A stretch of 50,052 bases of DNA from NCBI GenBank assembly GCA_025350965.1, contig JANXWV010000008.1, positions 1-50,052 on the forward strand. The letters are read 5' to 3'. A model generated the notes under the pieces. That model worked only from the letters and a program-made list of their open reading frames with translations. It ran no database searches and was not told the origin of the DNA. Every line of letters starts with the position of its first letter. Position 1 is the first letter of the stretch. A program made the position numbers and the translations under genes. The DNA is from Rhizobacter sp. (lineage in GTDB: Bacteria > Pseudomonadota > Gammaproteobacteria > Burkholderiales > Burkholderiaceae_C). Below are positions 8,260-17,775 of this stretch, in pieces.

Positions 8260-8648
8260 CACAGCCGCCCCAACACTTCGATCAGATTGCCTGCCTGCTG
8301 CGCGTCACACCCGCGCAGGTCGATGACCACTCCGTTGGGCAGCCGAGCCTGCACGTTCATCGCGGGAGCTGGCGTCGACGGCGCTACATTGACGCTGACC
8401 TCGACGAACGAGGGTGCCTGCATCTCCACGACGCCGCGCGACGACGCTCTCTCGCACTGACGGACCCAGGCGCTCGACTGATTGGCGTTGATGCCGCACT
8501 CGCGCGCCAACCTGGCCATCGACACCCCGGGCGGGCGACACGCCAAGATCAGCTCGCGCTTGGCCTGCGCGTCGTACACGCTGCGGCCGTCTCGCTTGCG
8601 GCCGACAACAAGCCGCCGCGCCAAGTCCGAAATCGTCTCGTCTGACAT
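8259..8648 (-). CDS. tnpA: IS66 family protein TnpA (helix-turn-helix)
   Basis: 129-residue protein, MSDETISDLARRLVVGRKR, with a helix-turn-helix region YDAQAKRELILACRPPGVSMARLARECGINANQSSAWVRQ split over residues 25-65 and the typical C-terminal LPNGVVIDLRG. It is the IS66/ISL-type TnpA. ATG 8648 is preferred; a GTG lies directly in front. A strong palindrome sits immediately upstream. Confidence 0.9.
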   Translation of the reverse strand: MSDETISDLARRLVVGRKRDGRSVYDAQAKRELILACRPPGVSMARLARECGINANQSSAWVRQCERASSRGVVEMQAPSFVEVSVNVAPSTPAPAMNVQARLPNGVVIDLRGCDAQQAGNLIEVLGRL

Positions 8649-8651
8649 CAC

Positions 8652-8676
8652 GTTCCCACGTACCGTACATGGGAAC
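8652..8676. promoter_or_regulatory. Palindrome in the IS66 tnpA leader
   Basis: Arms GTTCCCACGTAC and GTACATGGGAAC are 12 bp with one mismatch and a single central base. The palindrome abuts the tnpA start, and its arm contains the only purine-rich stretch (GGGAA) that could act as ribosome binding site. It could be a TnpA operator or an RNA hairpin limiting transposase translation. Confidence 0.5.
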
Positions 8677-8737
8677 GTAGGGTCTCAGTCGCGCCGACAA
8701 ATCACAAGACGTAGTTGGATGACCGCTCACGCTACAG

Positions 8738-9106
8738 GAAATCGCGCACCGCGCCGGCCTTCGCGGGCCCGGGCCATCTGCCGGGCGATCGCCGCCGTGT
8801 GTTGGCGCTCGGCTGGCGTGGCCCGGCGCGCCGCGAGGCGTGCGATCAGCCGGTCGAGCTCGCGTCGCGTCGCGTCTCCAGCATTTGCAGTTGCCGGCGA
8901 AGGTCGATCTGCGTGACCACGACCCCGCGACGCGGCAGGATCTGCACCAGGTGCTCGCCCGACAGGCGCTGCAGCGCTTCGCAGATCGGCGTCGTGCCGA
9001 TGCCGATCAGCGTGCTGAGGCTCGCCTCCGAGACCACGCTGCCCGGCGCCAGCTGCAGCGTGACGATGATCTCCTCCAAGCGCCGGTAGGCCTCTCGTTG
9101 AGCGTC
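8738..9106 (-). pseudogene. GntR-family regulator, frameshifted and truncated
   Basis: The minus strand encodes a GntR winged helix: DAQREAYRRLEEIIV, LAPGSVVSEASLSTLIGIG, TTPICEALQRLSGEHLVQI and PRRGVVVTQIDLRRQLQMLE. After ETRR the frame stops early at 8846. A 5-bp unit (CGCGT on the plus strand) is present three times in tandem at 8861-8875. Removing one copy restores ETRRELDRLIARLAARRATP and then ERQHTAAIARQM, the start of an FCD effector domain. That domain is then cut by IS66 near 8735. No convincing in-frame start codon lies upstream of DAQRE, so the 5' end may also be damaged. Confidence 0.75.
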
Positions 9107-9450
9107 AGTCCCGAATCGCCGGGCACCGCCACACCCGCATCCCCAAGTGGCGCTGGCGTTGCAGTGCTGGCGGGAGGGGCGGCGGGGTGGCGGCGGGAGG
9201 TTGGGCGGAGATGGCTCGCGGGCAAGTTGGTTTTTCGCATTGCCAAGCGGAGTGTATGAGGCGCCGCCGCACCGTTGCAGGATCTCCCTCGCCGGTCCTT
9301 CGCCGAAACCGCAGGTCTGCCAGCGGCCGACTCCACGGTGCTGGAGCCGGAGGAGTCTGAACAAAGCACAAGGAACCGCGCCAAGACTTGCGTAGCCGGG
9401 GCTGGCTTGGGAGTTGTTCCCCTGCTTGTTCTCCGGTGGCGCGTGTCGCC
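9107..9450. other. Gene-free stretch between the YyaL-type gene and the GntR remnant
   Basis: No supported gene was found. Open frames here are proline/arginine-rich low-complexity text with no family resemblance. It probably held the promoter and first codons of the ruined GntR gene. Confidence 0.5.
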
Positions 9451-11460
9451 CTAAATCGGCACCTGCGTGCGTGCGAACTGCTCTCGCAGCGCCTCGACCG
9501 AGCGAGCCGGCAATTCGCATCGGCCGTGCCGACACAAATAGGCCTCGCCCACGATGCGCCCTTCGAGCGAAGGAAGGGATCCCGACAGGCCGCTGATGGC
9601 CGTGACGAGCGGCATGAAGGCAGATCGGGCCTGCGCCCAGAGGCCCTCGCTGCGCGGCCCCGACGGCACCGCCAGATGGGCGCCGTGCTCGGCCAGCAAA
9701 CTCGCGTGCAGCAGCGCCGGGACGGACATGGGCGCGTCATCCATCAAGCCGCCGTGACGCATCAGTGCAGCGCGGGCGATGTCGTGCCAATCATCGCGCC
9801 CACCGGCGCCGGCCAGACGCAGCAGCAACTCACAGGCCGCCGCCGTTCCGGACGGCACGGCACCGTCGTGCAGTTCCCGGGCGAGCAGCGGCAGCTGCTC
9901 CGATTCGGTGTCGAAGAAGCCTGTGTCCGCATCGTGAAAGCGCAGCAGCATGGCACTGCAGATGTCGGATGCAGCCACCAACCAATGGGGCTCCGCGGTG
10001 GCGGCATGCAGCTCGACCAGGCCGAGCCCGAGTTGCGCGTGGTCGGCCAGATAGCCCTCGCCGCGCAAGATGCCGTTACGCCACACGTGGTGGACGCGAC
10101 CATCTCGTACCATCGTCGCCAGCATGAATTGCGCGAGCTGTCGGGCGGCCTGCACGAAGTCGTCACGCACCAGCAAGCGTCCGGCTTCGGCCAACGCGCG
10201 CAGCGCCATACCGTTCCAGTCGGCGAGCACCTTGTCGTCGGTGATCGGCCGAACGCGCTCGGTGCGCGCGGCCCGCAGGCGCTGGCGGACCGATCGCTCC
10301 CACGCGTCGAAGGTGTCCGGACTCAGGCCGAGTTCGGCGCGCAGTGTCGCAGCGTGTCGCCGTTCGAGCACGTTCTGACCGTGCTCCCAGTTGCCCGACG
10401 CCGTCACGCCGTACAGGCGTGCTGCGGCCTGGGCATCGGGGCCGAGGACGGCATCGAACTCGGCCCGCGTCCAGACATGGAACTTGCCCTCGACGCCCTC
10501 GGCGTCGGCGTCCTGCGCCGAGCTGAAGGCGGCTGGGCTCGCAGCCGGGTGCATCTCGCGCAGCAGGTAGTCCAGCGTGTCTTCGGCGACGAAGCGCAGG
10601 CGATCGTCGCCCGTCAGCCGGAAGGCGCCGGCACAGACGCGCGCGAGTTGCGCGTTATCGCAGAGCATCTTCTCGAAGTGCGGCACGTGCCAGCGCGCGT
10701 CGGTCGAATAGCGCGCGAAGCCGCCACCGACGTGGTCGTACAGGCCACCGCCTGCCATAGAACCCAGGGTGGCCATCAACATCGTTCGAGCGTGGTCTTC
10801 GCCTCCGGCAGCGAGGGTGAGCAGGTACTGCAGCAGCGGCGCCTGCGGAAATTTCGGCGCTTGACCGAAGCCGCCATGAATGTCGTCGAAGTAGCGCGAG
10901 ATATCGGCGACCGCGCGTCGGTGCAGCCCTTCGCTCGGTGCTTGTGGCGCGGCGCCGGTGCTGCCATGCAGGCGGGCGAGCAGCTCGCGGGCCTGGCCCT
11001 CGATGCCGGATCGCCGATCACGCCAGGCATCGCTCACGGCCTTCAAGACCTCGGGGAAACTGGTCGCTCCGGCGCGCGGCAGCGGCGGGAAATAGGTGCC
11101 GCCGAAGAAGGCCAGGCGCTGCGGCGTGAGGAACAGGTTCATCGGCCACCCGCCCCGTCCGCTCAAAGCCTGCAGCGCGCGCATGTAGACCTGATCGACA
11201 TCCGGCAACTCCTCGCGATCGACCTTGATCGCGACGAAGCCCTCGGCAAGTTGCTGCGCAATGCCGGCGTCCTCGAAGCATTCGCGCTCCATCACGTGGC
11301 ACCAGTGGCAGGTGGCGTAGCCCACCGACAGCAGGATTGGCTTGTCTTCGGCGCGCGCTTTCGCAAACGCCTCTTCGCCCCAGGGATACCAATCGACCGG
11401 GTTGTGCGCGTGCTGCAGCAGGTAGGGGCTGGTCTCTCGTGCCAGCCGGTTGGGCTTCAA
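9451..11460 (-). CDS. YyaL-type thioredoxin-fold / glycosidase-like protein (DUF255, spermatogenesis-associated protein 20 family)
   Basis: Conserved in bacteria and eukaryotes, exact role unknown. The product has an N-terminal thioredoxin-like domain ([19 protein letters not shown], then [16 protein letters not shown] with the CxxC pair near residues 51-54, [27 protein letters not shown]) and a long C-terminal (alpha/alpha)6-barrel-like region ([55 protein letters not shown]). The TTG at 11460 is the likeliest start: it overlaps the TGA of the upstream amidase gene and gives a product of 669 residues beginning at the conserved N-terminus. Nearer ATGs would cut the domain, and upstream ones lie deep inside the amidase gene. 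Overlap implies co-expression with the amidase. Confidence 0.85.
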   Translation of the reverse strand: MKPNRLARETSPYLLQHAHNPVDWYPWGEEAFAKARAEDKPILLSVGYATCHWCHVMERECFEDAGIAQQLAEGFVAIKVDREELPDVDQVYMRALQALSGRGGWPMNLFLTPQRLAFFGGTYFPPLPRAGATSFPEVLKAVSDAWRDRRSGIEGQARELLARLHGSTGAAPQAPSEGLHRRAVADISRYFDDIHGGFGQAPKFPQAPLLQYLLTLAAGGEDHARTMLMATLGSMAGGGLYDHVGGGFARYSTDARWHVPHFEKMLCDNAQLARVCAGAFRLTGDDRLRFVAEDTLDYLLREMHPAASPAAFSSAQDADAEGVEGKFHVWTRAEFDAVLGPDAQAAARLYGVTASGNWEHGQNVLERRHAATLRAELGLSPDTFDAWERSVRQRLRAARTERVRPITDDKVLADWNGMALRALAEAGRLLVRDDFVQAARQLAQFMLATMVRDGRVHHVWRNGILRGEGYLADHAQLGLGLVELHAATAEPHWLVAASDICSAMLLRFHDADTGFFDTESEQLPLLARELHDGAVPSGTAAACELLLRLAGAGGRDDWHDIARAALMRHGGLMDDAPMSVPALLHASLLAEHGAHLAVPSGPRSEGLWAQARSAFMPLVTAISGLSGSLPSLEGRIVGEAYLCRHGRCELPARSVEALREQFARTQVPI

Positions 11461-12974
11461 ATCGACTGCCAGTCCCCGGCCTGCTCGAACGCGTAGGCAC
11501 CGCGGTAGATCGTGCCCTCTTCGTAGCGCCGGCCGACCAGCATCATGCCCACCGGCAGCCCGCCCGCCAGCCCGCACGGAATGCTCATCGCAGGGTGGCC
11601 GGTGCTGTCAAACGGCGCGGTGTTGGCCAGCATTTCGAGTGCGCGGCCCACGTTCTCCTCGATAGAGGCGTCGGCGGCCGGGAGCTTGGTGGCGGTGAGC
11701 GGCACGGTGGGCATCAGCAGCAGATCGAAGTCTTTGAACGCATCGTCGTAGGCCTGCGTCAACTGGCGCGTCAGGTTCTGCGCCTTGGCGTAAAAGCGGC
11801 CGTGGTAGTGCTTGATGAAGTATTCGCCGAGAACCATCGTCAGCTTCAGCGGCTCGGACAATTCATCGGCGCGCTCCCTCCAGCCGGCGTGCCAGTCGAT
11901 CATGCTGGTGACATACAGGCCCTTCCAGTTGAAGCCGTGTCCGTTGTCTTTCATCATCTGCTGCGTGGCGCCCTCGGCCGCCACCGGCAGCCAGATCGCG
12001 AGGCCCATGCGGTGCATCGGCACGGACACTTCGGAGACGCGCGCGCCGAGTTCGGTGAAACGCCTCGCCGCCTTGCGCACCTGCGCATCGACGGCCGGCA
12101 TCGAGTTGTCCCAGCCGAAGCCTTCGGTGACGATGCCGATCCGCAGGCCGTTCACGCCGCCCTTCATCAACTCGGTATACGGCTGCGCTTCGCGTCCGGC
12201 GTGCTGACGCGGATCGAGGCCGTCGGGGCCGGCCAGCACCTCCAGCATCAACGCGTTGTCGGCCACGTTCGCGGTGATCGGGCCGGTGTGGTCAATGGTG
12301 ACTTCGATCGGCATGATGCCGGTGTAGGGCACCAGCCCGTGCGAGGGCTTCATGCCGTAGACGCCGCAGTACGCCGCGGGCATGCGGATCGAGCCGCCCT
12401 GATCGCCGCCGATCGCCAGGTCGACTTCACCGGCGGCCACCAGTGCCGCGCTGCCCGACGAAGACCCGCCGGCCGAGTAACCCCTGCGACGCGGGTTGTG
12501 CACCGGCCCCGACGCACTGGTGTGCGAGCCGCCCGAGAAGCAGAAGCATTCGCACACCGCCTTGCCGACGATCGTGGCGCCGGCGTCGAGAAGCCGGGTG
12601 ACGATCGTCGCGTCGACATCCGGCACATAGCCTTCCATCGTCGAGGCGCCGTTCATCATCGGCACGCCAGCCACGCAGACATTGTCTTTGATCGCCACCG
12701 TCTTGCCGAGCAGCTTGCCCTTGGGGGCACCCTCGATGGTGGACTTCACGTACCAAGCGCCGTACTTGTTTTCTTCAGCGTCGGGGCGGTGACCGGCAGT
12801 GCGCGTATAGGTCACCGCGGGCACGTGGTCGGGCAGAGAATCGATCAGGTCGTAGGCATCGAAATTGGGTTGGAGCAAGGCCAGATAGGTGCTGGCGTGT
12901 TCGTCAGTAAGGTGCATGCCCAGGCTGCTGGCGATCTGCTGCAACTGGGCGAGCGTGGGGCGCTTGACGGCCAT
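11457..12974 (-). CDS. Amidase-signature family amidase (nitrile-hydratase-associated type)
   Basis: Hydrolyses carboxamides to acids and ammonia. The 505-residue protein has the complete Ser-cisSer-Lys triad: Lys96 in VAIKDN, cis-Ser171 in GGSSSGSAA and nucleophile Ser195 in [12 protein letters not shown]. Residue numbers coincide with those of Rhodococcus amidases found beside nitrile hydratases (Asp191, Ser195). Further matches are [21 protein letters not shown] and [18 protein letters not shown] 12974 has AGGAG in good position. A sigma70-like promoter lies upstream, and the YyaL-type gene overlaps its stop. Together with the nitrile hydratase 14 kb away it could complete a nitrile-to-acid pathway for bulkier amides than AmiE accepts (inference). 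Confidence 0.92.
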   Translation of the reverse strand: MAVKRPTLAQLQQIASSLGMHLTDEHASTYLALLQPNFDAYDLIDSLPDHVPAVTYTRTAGHRPDAEENKYGAWYVKSTIEGAPKGKLLGKTVAIKDNVCVAGVPMMNGASTMEGYVPDVDATIVTRLLDAGATIVGKAVCECFCFSGGSHTSASGPVHNPRRRGYSAGGSSSGSAALVAAGEVDLAIGGDQGGSIRMPAAYCGVYGMKPSHGLVPYTGIMPIEVTIDHTGPITANVADNALMLEVLAGPDGLDPRQHAGREAQPYTELMKGGVNGLRIGIVTEGFGWDNSMPAVDAQVRKAARRFTELGARVSEVSVPMHRMGLAIWLPVAAEGATQQMMKDNGHGFNWKGLYVTSMIDWHAGWRERADELSEPLKLTMVLGEYFIKHYHGRFYAKAQNLTRQLTQAYDDAFKDFDLLLMPTVPLTATKLPAADASIEENVGRALEMLANTAPFDSTGHPAMSIPCGLAGGLPVGMMLVGRRYEEGTIYRGAYAFEQAGDWQSI

Positions 12975-13013
12975 GAAAATCTCCTGAAACGCGCGGGGAA
13001 TAACGCGTTGCGA

Positions 13014-13067
13014 AGTCTGCTCCGCCGCTCTGCGCGCGTCAAGATTTTCTTTGCTTTGGAAAGTAAA
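13014..13067 (-). promoter_or_regulatory. Amidase promoter and upstream inverted repeat
   Basis: On the minus strand TTGACG (13037-13042), 17 bp and CAGACT (13014-13019) form a plausible sigma70 promoter. Just upstream is TTTACTTTCCAAAGCAAA (13050-13067), whose 8-bp arms match at seven positions around a GG/CC centre. The TTACTTTCC core recurs in the nitrile hydratase promoter, and ACTTTCC recurs in front of the nearby marR gene. Confidence 0.45.
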
Positions 13068-13095
13068 TGCGGGCGACGCAAGTTCGGCGTCCGCC

Positions 13096-14256
13096 TCACA
13101 GCCGCGCGATCACCTTGAACAAGTGCCCCTCGGCGCGCGCCAGGTGCATCGGCGCGTGGTTGACGCCGGCCCCGGCATGCAACGCCCCGCGCGCGCTCGG
13201 GTAGGCGAGCGGGCCGCGCACGCGCGCGGGCCTGCCGCGTCGCGTGCCTTCGACCTCCTCGAGCAGCGCGGCGAGGAAATGCAGGCCCTCGTAGAGCGAC
13301 TCGCCGATCGAATTCAGCGTCGGTGCGCGGCTGCCGAAGCGGCCGTAATAGCGCTCCTTGAACGAGCCGTTGGCAGCGGTGTCGAGCGCGGCGAAATAGC
13401 CCAGCGCCACGTGCAGGTCTTCGGTGCAGTCGGCACCGATCGCGAGCAACTGGTTCTCTTCGATCGCGCACGACAGCCGCAGCACGGTGCGCTGCAGGCC
13501 TGCGCTCGCGAAAGCCCGGTTGAACTCGACTGCGTCCTGCCCGACGATGGACACCAGCACCGCGTCGCAGCGCTGCTTTCGCAAGGTGTCAAAGACCTGC
13601 GAGTAGTCGTCGGTCCCGAACGGCACGAAGGCTTCGGCGACAACCTCGCCATGCGACTCCGCCACGCAGCGGCGCGCGATCTCGTGCGAGACGCGCGGCC
13701 AGACGTAGTCGTTGCCGACCAGCATCCAGCGCTTGCGCCGACGCTGCGTAGCCAGCCAGGCAATCGACGGGCGCAACTGCCGCCCTGCGGTTTCGCCGAT
13801 CGCATACAGGCCCGGCGTCGATTCGCCGCCTTCATACAGGCAGGTGTAGACGTAGGGCAGCCGGCCGCCCACGGCCGCCGTGATGCGCTGGCGAACCGAA
13901 CTGATATGCATGCCCACGAGCGCGTCGACCTCACCGCTGTCGACCAGATCCGCGAGCGTGTCGCCGATATCGGCCGATTGCTCCGATGCGTCGATCGTCA
14001 GCAACTCGCAGGGTCGGCCGATGATGCCGCGCACCGCGTTCAACTCGGCAGTCGCCAGTTCGGCCGACGCGATGCAAGACGGGCCCCAGATGCCTTCGGA
14101 GCCGCGCAGCGGCACGCACAGCGCCACGCGCACCGTGCTGGCATTGCGCACGGCGGGAACGAACACCTCGCGCGGGGCAGACGAGCGGCGCACCGCAAGC
14201 GGGCCAGCGTTGAGGCGATGCCCGGCACTCGGGGAAAAGGGAGTAAGGAGCCGCAT
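13096..14256 (-). CDS. AmiC-like type 1 periplasmic-binding-fold ligand sensor
   Basis: 386 residues from ATG 14256, which has an excellent AGGAGG 6 nt upstream; further upstream starts lack this. The fold is that of amide/urea-binding proteins (UrtA, AmiC): [75 protein letters not shown] and [14 protein letters not shown]. There is no signal peptide, so like AmiC it is probably a cytoplasmic sensor rather than a transport component. It lies divergent from marR and upstream of the amidase in the same direction (121-bp gap). No AmiR partner is adjacent. Ligand presumed to be an amide, nitrile or urea-like molecule. Confidence 0.75.
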   Translation of the reverse strand: MRLLTPFSPSAGHRLNAGPLAVRRSSAPREVFVPAVRNASTVRVALCVPLRGSEGIWGPSCIASAELATAELNAVRGIIGRPCELLTIDASEQSADIGDTLADLVDSGEVDALVGMHISSVRQRITAAVGGRLPYVYTCLYEGGESTPGLYAIGETAGRQLRPSIAWLATQRRRKRWMLVGNDYVWPRVSHEIARRCVAESHGEVVAEAFVPFGTDDYSQVFDTLRKQRCDAVLVSIVGQDAVEFNRAFASAGLQRTVLRLSCAIEENQLLAIGADCTEDLHVALGYFAALDTAANGSFKERYYGRFGSRAPTLNSIGESLYEGLHFLAALLEEVEGTRRGRPARVRGPLAYPSARGALHAGAGVNHAPMHLARAEGHLFKVIARL

Positions 14257-14332
14257 ACCACCTCCTGTGGAAACGCAGATGAGATCACCGTCGATGGCCG
14301 ACTCGCGCACAACGTCGCACGATCCGCCACCG

Positions 14333-14366
14333 AAACACTTTCCACGGAACGAACCCGCTCTAGAAT
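14333..14366 (+). promoter_or_regulatory. Candidate marR promoter with ACTTTCC motif
   Basis: TAGAAT at 14361-14366 is a good -10. The segment 17 bp upstream (14338-14343) is CTTTCC, part of AAACACTTTCCACGGAAC (14333-14350). The ACTTTCC core is shared with the amidase and nitrile hydratase promoters, which suggests autoregulation by the MarR protein. This is inference from three weak sites. Confidence 0.35.
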
Positions 14367-14413
14367 CGTATGTCAGACGCACCACCGGTTCAATGCGGAT
14401 CATTGCAAAAATC

Positions 14414-14848
14414 ATGCCGGAACAAGACCTCTCCCACTACCTCGCTTTCCTGCTCGCTTCGGCCCAGCGACAGATGCGCATCGGCCTGACCCAAGCGATC
14501 CACGACGACGAATTCACCGAAGAACACTGGCGCATTCTTCACGTGCTGTCCGACGAGCAAGGACGCTCGATGGGTGACCTCGCCGAACGCGTGCTGATGA
14601 ACGGCCCGGCGCTGACGAAGAACGTCGACAAACTCGTGACGCGCGCACTTGTCCAGCGTGCGGCCGACGAGCAGGACAGCCGGCGGGTGCTGGTCTTCAT
14701 CACCGACCTGGGCCTGAGGTCCGTGGCACGGCTGAAGCAGTGCGTCGACGCCCACCACAATGAGATCGAGGAGGCGCTCGGCCCGCGCAAGACGCAGCAA
14801 CTCAAGAAGCTGCTTGAGAATTTCATCGACCGCTCACGACCGAACTGA
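14414..14848 (+). CDS. MarR-family transcriptional regulator
   Basis: 144 residues from ATG 14414 (MPEQDLSHYLAFLLASAQRQ); an upstream ATG at 14393 would add seven residues. The winged helix is clear: LTQAIHDDEFTEEHWRILHVL, MGDLAERVLMNGPALTKNVDKLV and the wing AADEQDSRRVLVFITDLG. Homologues are often annotated as homoprotocatechuate-degradation-type or generic MarR regulators. It is divergent from the AmiC-like gene and may control the amidase unit and possibly the nitrile hydratase genes. Confidence 0.9.
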   Translation: MPEQDLSHYLAFLLASAQRQMRIGLTQAIHDDEFTEEHWRILHVLSDEQGRSMGDLAERVLMNGPALTKNVDKLVTRALVQRAADEQDSRRVLVFITDLGLRSVARLKQCVDAHHNEIEEALGPRKTQQLKKLLENFIDRSRPN

Positions 14849-14884
14849 TCCCAACCCGCGGCGCCAAGCAATCGGTGTCGCTCC

Positions 14885-14899
14885 GACGGCAGAGCCGTC
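14885..14899. terminator. Short hairpin between convergent marR and ferredoxin genes
   Basis: GACGGC and GCCGTC form a 6-bp stem with an AGA loop directly after the ferredoxin stop codon on the minus strand. There is no long T-tract, so it would be a weak terminator or a 3'-end stabiliser. Confidence 0.3.
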
Positions 14900-15262
14900 T
14901 CACCGGTGCAGCTTCGAGGGGTCGGGCCGGATCAGCAGGCGCTGCACGCGCTCGCCGCGAATCACGTGCCGGTTCATGATTTCCTCGATGTCGGCCTCGG
15001 TCTCGTAGTGGTACCAGATGCCCTCGGGGTAGATCACCATTGCGGGGCCGTACTCGCACATGTTCAGGCAGCCCGACAGGTTGATGCGGACGCGCCGGTC
15101 GGCGGCGGTGACCATGGCGCGGCGGCACATGTAGTTGCCCAGGCTCTCGGCGTTCTTGCTCGCGCAGCAACCACGGCGGTGCGTCGGTGGCCTCTCGTTG
15201 ATGCAGCAAAAGACGTGGATCTCGTACACCGGCGCCGGGTCGCCCGGCAGCGTGCGCGTCAT
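14900..15262 (-). CDS. Thioredoxin-like [2Fe-2S] ferredoxin 2
   Basis: 120 residues. The Cys pattern HVFCCINERPPTHRRGCC and LSGCLNMCEYGPAMVIYPEG is that of the Shethna-type/thioredoxin-fold [2Fe-2S] ferredoxins (NuoE-like). The typical WYHYETEADIEEIMNRHVIRGE follows. The first Cys cluster has extra cysteines (CC...CC) compared with the family's CxxxxxxxxxxC. ATG 15262 overlaps the stop of the upstream ferredoxin by 4 bp, so the two are co-translated. It is the last gene of the long minus-strand unit. Role possibly electron supply for metal reduction or corrinoid/cobalt handling (inference from context). Confidence 0.85.
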   Translation of the reverse strand: MTRTLPGDPAPVYEIHVFCCINERPPTHRRGCCASKNAESLGNYMCRRAMVTAADRRVRINLSGCLNMCEYGPAMVIYPEGIWYHYETEADIEEIMNRHVIRGERVQRLLIRPDPSKLHR

Positions 15263-15615
15263 GGTTCGGCCTCCGGCATGACCGGACCGCGGTGGAACAC
15301 CAGGTCGTCCACCGCGCGGCCTTGAATCAGGTGTTGCTCGATGATGCGATCCATTTCGTGCGACGTGACGCTCCAGTACCACACGCCGTCGGGCTGAACG
15401 CAAACGATCGGTCCGCTGCCGCAGACGCCGAGGCAATCCACACGGCTCGGCTTGACGCGCACGGCGCCCTCGCCGAGCACACCGGCGGCCGTCAGGCGCC
15501 GGGCCAGGTCGTTCAGCGCGGCGGCGTCCATGCCGTCCTCGACGCAGCGCCGCCCGGTGCACACCAGCAGGTGGCGCCGGTAGGCGACGATATTCGGCTT
15601 CGGCGGACGGGTCAT
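15259..15615 (-). CDS. Thioredoxin-like [2Fe-2S] ferredoxin 1
   Basis: 118 residues with the cluster ligands in LLVCTGRRC and VDCLGVCGSGPIVCVQPDG, and the family C-terminus WYWSVTSHEMDRIIEQHLIQGR. It is a paralogue of the next gene and overlaps it by 4 bp. Its ATG is only 5 nt after the TonB receptor stop. Related ferredoxins are often found beside cobalamin- or cobalt-related genes. Here two tandem copies end a unit containing a NiCoT permease and a TonB receptor, which supports a metal-handling role. Confidence 0.87.
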   Translation of the reverse strand: MTRPPKPNIVAYRRHLLVCTGRRCVEDGMDAAALNDLARRLTAAGVLGEGAVRVKPSRVDCLGVCGSGPIVCVQPDGVWYWSVTSHEMDRIIEQHLIQGRAVDDLVFHRGPVMPEAEP

Positions 15616-15620
15616 CGGGC

Positions 15621-17705
15621 TCAGAAGCTCGCCCGCACCGACACGCGAAACGTGCGCGGCTCGAGCGGGTGTACCAGCTTGCCGTCGAAGCCGTCGCCCC
15701 CATTGCAGCCCGGGCCTTCCGTGCGCGTGCACGAAGTGCCCCAGTACTCGATGTCGTTGGCCCGGCGGTCGAACAGATTCAGCACATCGAAGCTGGCGCG
15801 CAGGCTCGGGCTGATCCGGTAGCCAACCTTCAGGTTCGTGGTCAGGAACGCGGTCGACTTGTGAGTGCCGGTCTCCTCCAGCGGGTAGGCACCGATGTAG
15901 CGCAAGCGCAGCCCACCGAACCACGCGCCTTGGGCATCGACCGAGACACCGATCGAGGCCGACAGCGGAATCGCGTTGGGCACCTTCGTGCCGCCATTGC
16001 TCGCCTCGACGAAGCGGGCGCGCGAGATGGCCAGGTCGGCATCGATGGTCAACCAGGGGGTCGGCGCATAGTCGTTCCACCATTCGATGCCGCTGCGGCG
16101 CGAGGCGCCCTTCGGTTCGGTCACGCCTTCGTCGCCGATGAAGACCAGCTCGGACGCGAGCTCGGTCTTCCACAGTGACAGCGCGGTGTTCCAGCCCGGC
16201 AACGGGCGCGCGCGCAAGCCGACTTCCGCGCTCGTCGCCTTGGCCAGCGGACGGACTTTCTCGACCGGGCTGCCATCGACCGGGCTGACGCTGGAGGTGG
16301 CCCCGCGGAAGTCGTTGGTGTGAAAGCCCCGGCCCCAGTTGACGTAGAACTCGGTGCCCGAGAACGGCCCGAACGCCAGCGCCATCTTCGGGCTCGCCTG
16401 CATGGCGCGCACCGTGCCGCCGTTGGCTGCATTCAAAGGCCCACCGATCGACGAAACACTACCGTACAGCCAGTCGAAGCGCGCGCCGAGCGTGCTGCGA
16501 AACCAGGGCAACCACTGCGTTCTGGCTTCTACGTAGACGCCGATGGCGCTTTGGTCGATCTTGTCTTGCCGCACGGTCTCGGTCCGAACTCGTTCGACAG
16601 TGTTGAACAGGCCGACACGAGGAATCCGGTCGCGCCGGTATTGAAGCCCGAGCGTCGCTTCGGTGTCGAACAGCGCCGCGCCCAGCCCCATGCTGTGCGA
16701 AACGGCGCCGCCGAAGATCGTGCGCCGGTCTTCCTGCTCGTGCTGCGGGTCCTGTACGCCAGAGGGCGACGAGAACAGGTTCAGTCCGTAGCCGACCACA
16801 TAGCCGTTGGCCCGCGTGCCGCCGGCGTCACCGGTGCGCGCCCAGTCTGCCGACAGGCTGTGGCGATAGGTCTGCCCGCCATCGGTGGCTCCAAGCGTTC
16901 CGTAGCGGCCGATCTCGCCGCTGGTGATCGCGCGCTCGGGCACGTGCTCGGTGGCGATCCAGCGCGAGACGTAGGTCATCGCGGTGGCAGAGAACCCGTT
17001 CGCGGCGCTGCCCGACGACAGCCGCAACGTCGTGTTCACCTTGTGCAGCTTCTCGGGCTGCTCCCAGGGGCCGTCGGTGCTACCGAGTTCGATGCCGCCG
17101 AGCAGCGTGAACTCGTCGTTCAGCTTCAGGCTGCCAGCGCCGAGCGCTCGACGGTAGTTGTGCTGGCCGACCGTCAGATCGACGATCGCCTCGGGCAGGC
17201 GACGCGCGTAGTCGACATAGGCGACGCCGGTGACCGCGAAAGCGTTGTCTTCGGCGTTGTAGGTGCCCTTGCGGTAGCGCACCGTGCTGATCAGCTCGGG
17301 AATCAGGAAGTTCAGGTCCATGTAACCCTGGCCGTGGGCATGCGACCCGTTGTTGATCGGCATGCCGTTGACGTATGACGCGAAGTCGCTGCCGTGGTCG
17401 AGGTTGAAGCCGCGCAGGAAATACTGGTTCGCCTTGCCGTCACCCGAATGCTGCGTCACGGTGAGCCCTGGCACCGACTCGAGCACCTCGGCCGGCCGCA
17501 GCAGCGGGCGGGTCGCGAGCTGCTTCGCGTTGATCGTGCCTTCGGTGGCCGAGTCGGCCACGCCGACCAGGTTGGCCGAGCGCCCGCCGTTGACGACCAC
17601 GCGTTCGAGCGTGACCGCCTCCTGGGCGTTCGCGACCGAGCTCGAGACCACCGCGACCACACAGCCGGTGCGGCGCAGCAGCTCCACTGCTTCCTGCGGG
17701 CTCAT
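15621..17705 (-). CDS. TonB-dependent outer-membrane receptor
   Basis: 694 residues from ATG 17705. The N-terminus carries a hydrophobic stretch VVAVVSSSVANAQ resembling a signal sequence. Then come a plug domain (QLATRPLLRPAEVLESVPGL, NQYFLRGFNLDHGSDFASYV, GYMDLNFLIPELISTVRYRKG) and a 22-strand-like beta barrel ending in FRVSVRASF with a terminal Phe, as expected for outer-membrane assembly. The plug's His-rich NNGSHAHGQG loop and the neighbouring NiCoT permease, CobW GTPase and Co-type nitrile hydratase suggest transport of a cobalt chelate or similar metal complex. The substrate is inferred from context only. It lies 70 bp after the peroxiredoxin; no cobalamin riboswitch is visible in that gap. 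Confidence 0.88.
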   Translation of the reverse strand: MSPQEAVELLRRTGCVVAVVSSSVANAQEAVTLERVVVNGGRSANLVGVADSATEGTINAKQLATRPLLRPAEVLESVPGLTVTQHSGDGKANQYFLRGFNLDHGSDFASYVNGMPINNGSHAHGQGYMDLNFLIPELISTVRYRKGTYNAEDNAFAVTGVAYVDYARRLPEAIVDLTVGQHNYRRALGAGSLKLNDEFTLLGGIELGSTDGPWEQPEKLHKVNTTLRLSSGSAANGFSATAMTYVSRWIATEHVPERAITSGEIGRYGTLGATDGGQTYRHSLSADWARTGDAGGTRANGYVVGYGLNLFSSPSGVQDPQHEQEDRRTIFGGAVSHSMGLGAALFDTEATLGLQYRRDRIPRVGLFNTVERVRTETVRQDKIDQSAIGVYVEARTQWLPWFRSTLGARFDWLYGSVSSIGGPLNAANGGTVRAMQASPKMALAFGPFSGTEFYVNWGRGFHTNDFRGATSSVSPVDGSPVEKVRPLAKATSAEVGLRARPLPGWNTALSLWKTELASELVFIGDEGVTEPKGASRRSGIEWWNDYAPTPWLTIDADLAISRARFVEASNGGTKVPNAIPLSASIGVSVDAQGAWFGGLRLRYIGAYPLEETGTHKSTAFLTTNLKVGYRISPSLRASFDVLNLFDRRANDIEYWGTSCTRTEGPGCNGGDGFDGKLVHPLEPRTFRVSVRASF

Positions 17706-17775
17706 TGGAAGACCTTCGTGCTGCGCACTGCGGTGCAAGCCCCTTCGGGCGGCCGGGCGGGGCTCATGACGGCAC

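Larger units (their letters stand above)
7198..8730 (-). mobile_element. Truncated IS66-family insertion sequence
   Basis: tnpA, tnpB and the start of tnpC are present in the standard IS66 order, but the 3' part of tnpC and the distal terminal repeat are missing. The proximal end probably lies near 8721-8735, where the minus strand reads GTGAGCGGTC, loosely like the GTAAGCG-type IS66 ends, and where the GntR remnant loses homology. The element now separates a GntR remnant from a CoA-transferase tail. Exact ends are inferred. Confidence 0.75.

Noticed and set aside
17706..17775. Cobalamin riboswitch upstream of the TonB receptor
   Set aside because: The gap is only 70 bp and shows none of the conserved B12-box sequence. 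It is too short for the structure.
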